Shown here piece by piece: positions 60,417 to 64,000 of a stretch of DNA of 64,000 bases; positions within the stretch are counted from its first letter, which is position 1, and each line of letters starts with the position of its first letter. The stretch spans positions 248,001 through 312,000 of the forward strand of contig NZ_BAGL01000128.1 of NCBI RefSeq assembly GCF_000308875.1, in the 5' to 3' direction. Origin of the DNA: Nocardia transvalensis NBRC 15921 (GTDB taxonomy: Bacteria; Actinomycetota; Actinomycetes; Mycobacteriales; Mycobacteriaceae). The notes below the pieces were generated by a model. That model was not told the origin of the DNA. It saw only the letters and a program-made list of their open reading frames with translations, and made no database searches. A program made the position numbers and the translations under genes.

Positions 60417-61931
60417 TCACTGTGCCTCCGTGACCACCACGGCCGCGTCCCCGGCCAGGTCGACCATGCGGTCGACATCCCCGATCGTCGGCATGGCGTC
60501 GGACACCTCGCCGGTCGACTGGGTCGCGGCCATGGCCGCGGTGGCCCACAGGAAGTCGTCCGGTCCGGCGCGGTGGTCCGCGGCGGTGACGATGCGCTGA
60601 GCCAGGGCGGCGACGAAGGCGGCGGGCGCGCCGGGGGAGTCGCGCAGCGCGACCGGGAACCGCGCGATGTCGAGGTGCAGGTCGTCGGAGCGGACGCTGG
60701 CGGCGAATCCCTCGGCGATGCAGACGGTGCGGGCGCCGAGAACCCGCAGCCGGCGGGCGAGTTCGGCGTCGGCGGTGGCGCCGTCGGGTGCGCCGACCGG
60801 GGCGAGGGCGGCCAGTTCGCTGCGGGTCCCGATCAGATAATCGACGCCGCCGAGGTACCGGTAGAACCGCTGCGGCCCGGCGGAGGACGGGACGGGCTGC
60901 ACCAGCAGCCGTGGCCGCTGCTCGCGCGCGGCCAGGTCCAGGGCCTCCTCGATCACCGTGGGCGGCGGTTCGAAGGTGAGCAGGACGGCGTCGGAGGCGG
61001 CCAGCGCGTGCCGGGCGGCCGGGGTGTGCAGGTCCTCGGGGGTGAGCCGGACGCGTTCGTCGGGGCAGGCGACCGTGTGCTGCTGCCCGGTGCTGGTCAC
61101 GAGGACGACCGCGACCGGGGTGGTGGTGTTGGGGACGACGCGCACCAGATCGGTGTCGACGCCCTCGGCGCGCAGGTGGTCGAGGATGCGGCGGCCGCGG
61201 TCGTCGTCGCCGACCGCCGCGATCAGGCGCACGCGCAGGCCGAGCCGGGCCGCGCCGACCGCCCGGTTGAGGCCCTTGCCGCCGGGGCGTTCGAGGAAGG
61301 TGCCGGTGGCCGGGCTGTCGGGGGTGGGCAGGTCGCCGTCGATACTGCAGATCGTGTCCAGCACGGCGTCGCCGATCACGGTCACGGTGCCGGCGCGCTC
61401 GCCGATCGGGGTCGCGGTCTGCGGGGCGGGGACCGCGGCGTAGCCGGAGGCGGCGGTGAGCCGCTGGGCCAGCAGGGTGAACGCGTCGTATTCGAGCCGG
61501 CCGCGCAATTGCCGGGTGGTGGGCGCGGCCGCGGGGGCCTCGCCGCCGGCGGCGCGCAGCAGCTCCGCCCAGTGGGCGCTGAGGTAGTCGCGGCGCTGCC
61601 CGAGATCCGGGGCGTAGAGCTGCCCGAGGTCGACGCCGTCGGGCGGGTCGTCGCGCAGCAGGCCCAAGGCCAGGCCGACGTCGGCGATGAGCCGGTGCGC
61701 GGGCGGCAGGTGCCGGGCGACCTCGCGCACCACCGGCGGCACGGCCTCGGCGGCGTCGATCCCGGCGAGATGCGCGTGCTGGCGCACCGCGTACAGCTCC
61801 AGCACCGGCCGTACGTCGATTTCGGTGCTGCGCAACCGTTTCGGGCTCAGGCCCGCGCGTTTGCACAGCCGGGCGAGCACGGTGCGTACCGCGGCGACCG
61901 TCGCGTCCTGTCCCGCCATCGGGGCAGCCAC
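60417..61931 (-). CDS. PfkB-fold protein with N-terminal extension and lost catalytic Asp
   Basis: 504 residues. Residues 1-180 are helical and unlike sugar kinases. Residues ~182-450 are PfkB/ribokinase fold: PGGKGLNRAVGAARLG (216-231) fits motif 1. Motif 2 reads DSPGAPAAF (431-439), where kinases have D-T-x-G-A-G-D; the catalytic Asp position (437) is Ala. It probably cannot phosphorylate sugar by the usual mechanism and may be a ligand-sensing regulator. It precedes the RibA-like gene on the same strand by 146 nt. Confidence 0.78.
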   Translation of the reverse strand: MAAPMAGQDATVAAVRTVLARLCKRAGLSPKRLRSTEIDVRPVLELYAVRQHAHLAGIDAAEAVPPVVREVARHLPPAHRLIADVGLALGLLRDDPPDGVDLGQLYAPDLGQRRDYLSAHWAELLRAAGGEAPAAAPTTRQLRGRLEYDAFTLLAQRLTAASGYAAVPAPQTATPIGERAGTVTVIGDAVLDTICSIDGDLPTPDSPATGTFLERPGGKGLNRAVGAARLGLRVRLIAAVGDDDRGRRILDHLRAEGVDTDLVRVVPNTTTPVAVVLVTSTGQQHTVACPDERVRLTPEDLHTPAARHALAASDAVLLTFEPPPTVIEEALDLAAREQRPRLLVQPVPSSAGPQRFYRYLGGVDYLIGTRSELAALAPVGAPDGATADAELARRLRVLGARTVCIAEGFAASVRSDDLHLDIARFPVALRDSPGAPAAFVAALAQRIVTAADHRAGPDDFLWATAAMAATQSTGEVSDAMPTIGDVDRMVDLAGDAAVVVTEAQ

Positions 61932-62398
61932 CTCCGTCTCGATGCGCAGTGATCGTCGGGGAGACGATAAGCGAAGCCGGCGGAGATTGCCGGGTTTATC
62001 GACCGGCCGTTCCGGCTATCAATAACGTATCGCGGCATTTGCCTGAATGGAACCGGCAACTGACGCAGCGGTCCCGGTGTTATGCCGGGGCATTCAGGAG
62101 GTTGTGATGGTGGGAGCGATTCTCCTCGAGCGACGGAGCCGTCATCGGCGTCGGATCCGCGGGTTCGGCGGGTGCGATGCCGGCACGGCAGCGACCCGGT
62201 CCCGCTAGGCGCCGGACCGGCCGCGCGCGCCCCGGCCCACCAGCCGGACCGCGCCCCCGATCCAGTGCGAACCCGACTGCGCGGACGAACCCGGAATCGT
62301 CCGCAATTCTTCGGCTGTCGATGCCGATGGTATGGGTGCCCACCCGGGCCGCCGTGGCGATACTGCGACCGAGGGTGGCGACTCGAGAGGAGAGAGCC
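61932..62398. other. 467-nt gap before a small gene
   Basis: Mostly non-coding. It contains an inverted repeat CCTGAATG...CATTCAGG (~62042 and ~62090) and one short candidate frame (62107-62208) with a perfect ribosome site. Confidence 0.45.
62107..62208 (+). CDS. Possible 33-residue basic peptide
   Basis: ATG preceded by AGGAGG at ideal spacing; encodes a very Arg-rich peptide (LLERRSRHRRRIRGFGGCD). The ribosome site is excellent but the composition is typical of high-GC noise, so it could be spurious or a regulatory upstream frame. Confidence 0.25.
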   Translation: MVGAILLERRSRHRRRIRGFGGCDAGTAATRSR

Positions 62399-62779
62399 GT
62401 GACGATCGAGACGACCGACTGGGCGATGATGAGCGACCGGACCCCCGAACACGCCTTTCGCGTCGACGGATTCGGGGCGGCGGTGTGGCGGCTGAGCTGG
62501 CTACCCGAGCACCGGCTGACCCACGAGCAGGCCTGGGCCGGTATGGAACTCGACGAACTGCTCAGCGATCCGGCCGCCGTCCACGACGAGTCCGCGCAGC
62601 GGCGGGTGTCCGACCACGCCGCGGCCCTGGGTGTGCGCTACGAGCAGGCGGTGATCCTGCTGTCGCGCCGGATGATCGACCGGTTGCGGCGGCACTCCGG
62701 CGTGCGGACCCGCCGCGAGGCCGAACCGGTGCTGGCGCTGTCCGCGATGCGCCGCCCGCCGGCGCAGTTCGCCGACTAG
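62399..62779 (+). CDS. Unrecognised small protein
   Basis: 126 residues from GTG 62399 with AGAGGAGAG upstream. A compact helical domain: FRVDGFGAAVWRLSWLPEHR, LTHEQAWAGMELDELLSDPA and AALGVRYEQAVILLSRRMID. No family recognised, no signal peptide. It is a single gene convergent with pyrD, 59 nt apart. Confidence 0.55.
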   Translation: MTIETTDWAMMSDRTPEHAFRVDGFGAAVWRLSWLPEHRLTHEQAWAGMELDELLSDPAAVHDESAQRRVSDHAAALGVRYEQAVILLSRRMIDRLRRHSGVRTRREAEPVLALSAMRRPPAQFAD

Positions 62780-62838
62780 CCGCGGATCGGGGTGGTGGCA
62801 CGGCGTGCGCGATTGCGGCGGATGCACCGCGGCGCGGA

Positions 62839-63927
62839 TCAGGCGCGGGTCTTGTGCGCCGCGCCGACGGCCTCGGTGAGGCTGCGGTAACCCTGTGCGC
62901 GCAGCCGCTGCGCCAGCCCGCGGTGGATGCGGCGGGTCCAGAACGCGCCGCCGTAGATGAATCCGGTGTAGCCCTGCAGCAGGGTGGCGCCGGCGAGGAC
63001 GCGTTCGAAGGCCTGATCGGCGTTCTCGATACCGCCGGCCGAGATCAGCACCAGCTTGTCGCCGACGCGCGCGTAGAGCCGGCGCAGCACCTCGAGGGAG
63101 CGTTCGGCGACCGGCGGGCCGGACAGGCCGCCCGCGCCCATCGCGGCGACCTCGGCGGCGGGGGTGGCCAGCCCGTCGCGGCGGATGGTGGTGTTGGTGG
63201 CGACGATGCCGGCCAGGCCGAGTTCGACGGCGAGGTCGGCGGCGGCGTCGACGTCCTCGTCGGACAGGTCGGGGGCGATCTTCACCAGCACCGGCACCTG
63301 CACGCAGTCCAGGACCGCCCGCAGCAGCGGGCGCAGTGATTCCACGGCCTGCAGATCGCGCAGGCCGGGCGTGTTGGGGGAGCTGACGTTGACGACCACG
63401 AAGTCGGCCAGCGGGCCCAGCAGGGTGGCGCTGGTGGCGTAGTCGGCGGCGGCGTGCTCGGCGGGGGTGACCTTCGTCTTGCCGATATTGGCGCCGATGG
63501 GCACCCCGCCGGGCCGCCGCGCCCGCAGCCGCTCGGCCGCCGCGGCGGCGCCGTCGTTGTTGAACCCCATGCGGTTGATCAGCGCCCGGTCGGCGGGCAG
63601 CCGGAACAGCCGGGGCGCCGGATTGCCCGGCTGCGCCTGTGCGGTGACGGTGCCGATCTCGGCGTACCCGAAACCCAGTGGGCCCCAGGCGTTCACGCCG
63701 GTCGCGTCCTTGTCGAACCCGGCCGCCAGGCCCAGCGGCGCGGGGAACTCCACGCCGAAGGCGGTGGTGCGCAGGATCGGGTCGTCGACCACGGTCGCCT
63801 TGGCCACCAGCGCGCGCACCAGCGGCAGGCCGGTGACGAACCGCATCGCCGCGAAGGCGAGGCGGTGGATCCGCTCGGGCGGCAGCAGGAACATCAGCCG
63901 CAGCAGGAGGGCGTACATACCGGTCAC
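62839..63927 (-). CDS. pyrD: Class 2 dihydroorotate dehydrogenase (quinone)
   Basis: 362 residues from GTG 63927; ATG 63918 is an alternative, but the GTG overlaps the upstream stop (GTGA), favouring coupling. Motifs: GLAAGFDKDATG, RLFRLPADRALINRMGFNND, and NVSSPNTPGLR with the class 2 catalytic Ser. The N-terminal helix (YALLLRLMFLLPPERIHRLA) is the membrane-association/quinone tunnel. It oxidises dihydroorotate to orotate with electrons to quinone, in pyrimidine synthesis. Confidence 0.95.
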   Translation of the reverse strand: MTGMYALLLRLMFLLPPERIHRLAFAAMRFVTGLPLVRALVAKATVVDDPILRTTAFGVEFPAPLGLAAGFDKDATGVNAWGPLGFGYAEIGTVTAQAQPGNPAPRLFRLPADRALINRMGFNNDGAAAAAERLRARRPGGVPIGANIGKTKVTPAEHAAADYATSATLLGPLADFVVVNVSSPNTPGLRDLQAVESLRPLLRAVLDCVQVPVLVKIAPDLSDEDVDAAADLAVELGLAGIVATNTTIRRDGLATPAAEVAAMGAGGLSGPPVAERSLEVLRRLYARVGDKLVLISAGGIENADQAFERVLAGATLLQGYTGFIYGGAFWTRRIHRGLAQRLRAQGYRSLTEAVGAAHKTRA

Positions 63928-64000
63928 ATCCCGGTTTCCGCGACGGGGAAGGTCGTGCGGCGCCGCCGCAGCAGCACGCGCCGGCTGCCGTCGGTGTAGG
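63924..64000 (-). CDS. 3' end of a DUF5703-like gene
   Basis: Only 24 codons visible: YTDGSRRVLLRRRTTFPVAE then a stop at 63926-63924 overlapping the pyrD start. The YTDGSRRVLLRRR ending matches the C-terminus of DUF5703-family proteins (about 60-70 residues, unknown function). Assignment rests on this fragment and its position upstream of pyrD. Confidence 0.55.
   Translation of the reverse strand, partial: YTDGSRRVLLRRRRTTFPVAETGM

Noticed and set aside
62080..62343. An 87-codon minus-strand frame in the gap before the small gene at 62399
   Set aside because: No ribosome site and a Gly/Arg/Pro composition typical of shadows.
1..64000. tRNA or rRNA genes, prophage or integrative-element boundaries
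   Set aside because: No cloverleaf, rRNA core sequence, integrase or attachment-site repeat was noticed in a reading by eye.

Overview
The window is high-GC actinobacterial chromosome, most likely Nocardia or a close mycolate-forming relative. This rests on an antigen-85-type mycolyltransferase, an LpqH-type lipoprotein, an Rv1733c-type membrane protein, a DUF6131 micro-protein, a DUF574-type methyltransferase, a match to the KstR box and SigF-type promoter motifs. I saw no rRNA, tRNA, CRISPR array, transposase, integrase or phage gene. The window opens inside one gene (position 1) and closes inside another (position 64000).

Layout. 1-4869 (minus): four overlapping genes ending in a CHAT-protease-like protein with a TPR partner, the best candidate for an uncharacterised system here. 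5004-7679: LpqH-like lipoprotein, a membrane protein and a P450 lacking the ExxR arginine. 7691-10601: a hydroxycinnamate (ferulate/p-coumarate) module made of a divergent MarR regulator, hydroxycinnamoyl-CoA hydratase-lyase and acyl-CoA ligase, with a candidate operator inside the promoter. 10683-11173: CsbD-like and DUF6131 genes diverging from back-to-back SigF-type promoters. 11252-12781: carboxyltransferase. 13126-16141: two paralogous secreted lipases in mirror image, sharing upstream DNA. 16405-25937: methyltransferase, MetE-like protein, secreted hydrolase, a 3-ketosteroid-dehydrogenase-like flavoprotein behind a KstR box, AraC and MarR regulators, an MHS-family transporter and small proteins.

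25950-30848: an HD-GYP/LuxR fusion and a DUF4331-TPR pair. 30863-43813: a sulfur-scavenging region with two SsuABC-type transporters, three flavin-dependent NtaA/SnaA/DszA-type monooxygenases, an IclR regulator and a 25-residue leader peptide of the type found before sulfur operons. 44010-46560: a cysteine-free HesB-fold protein, a glutamine amidotransferase and an amidase. 46707-52085: a signalling block of CheB, CheR-PAS and two GAF-ANTAR proteins in one direction, with a small DHp-like protein lacking the phospho-histidine facing them. 52365-55030: GT-C glycosyltransferase and mycolyltransferase (envelope). 55441-57360: M20 peptidase and PEBP protein. 57533-61931: acyl-CoA synthetase, RibA-like protein and a PfkB-fold protein lacking its catalytic Asp. 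62399-64000: an unknown small protein, pyrD and the 3' end of a DUF5703-like gene.

The main functional themes are catabolism of plant aromatics and steroids, organosulfur scavenging, secreted lipid hydrolases, and signalling proteins whose usual partner domains are missing. Family names come from reading the translated sequence by eye; no database search was run.
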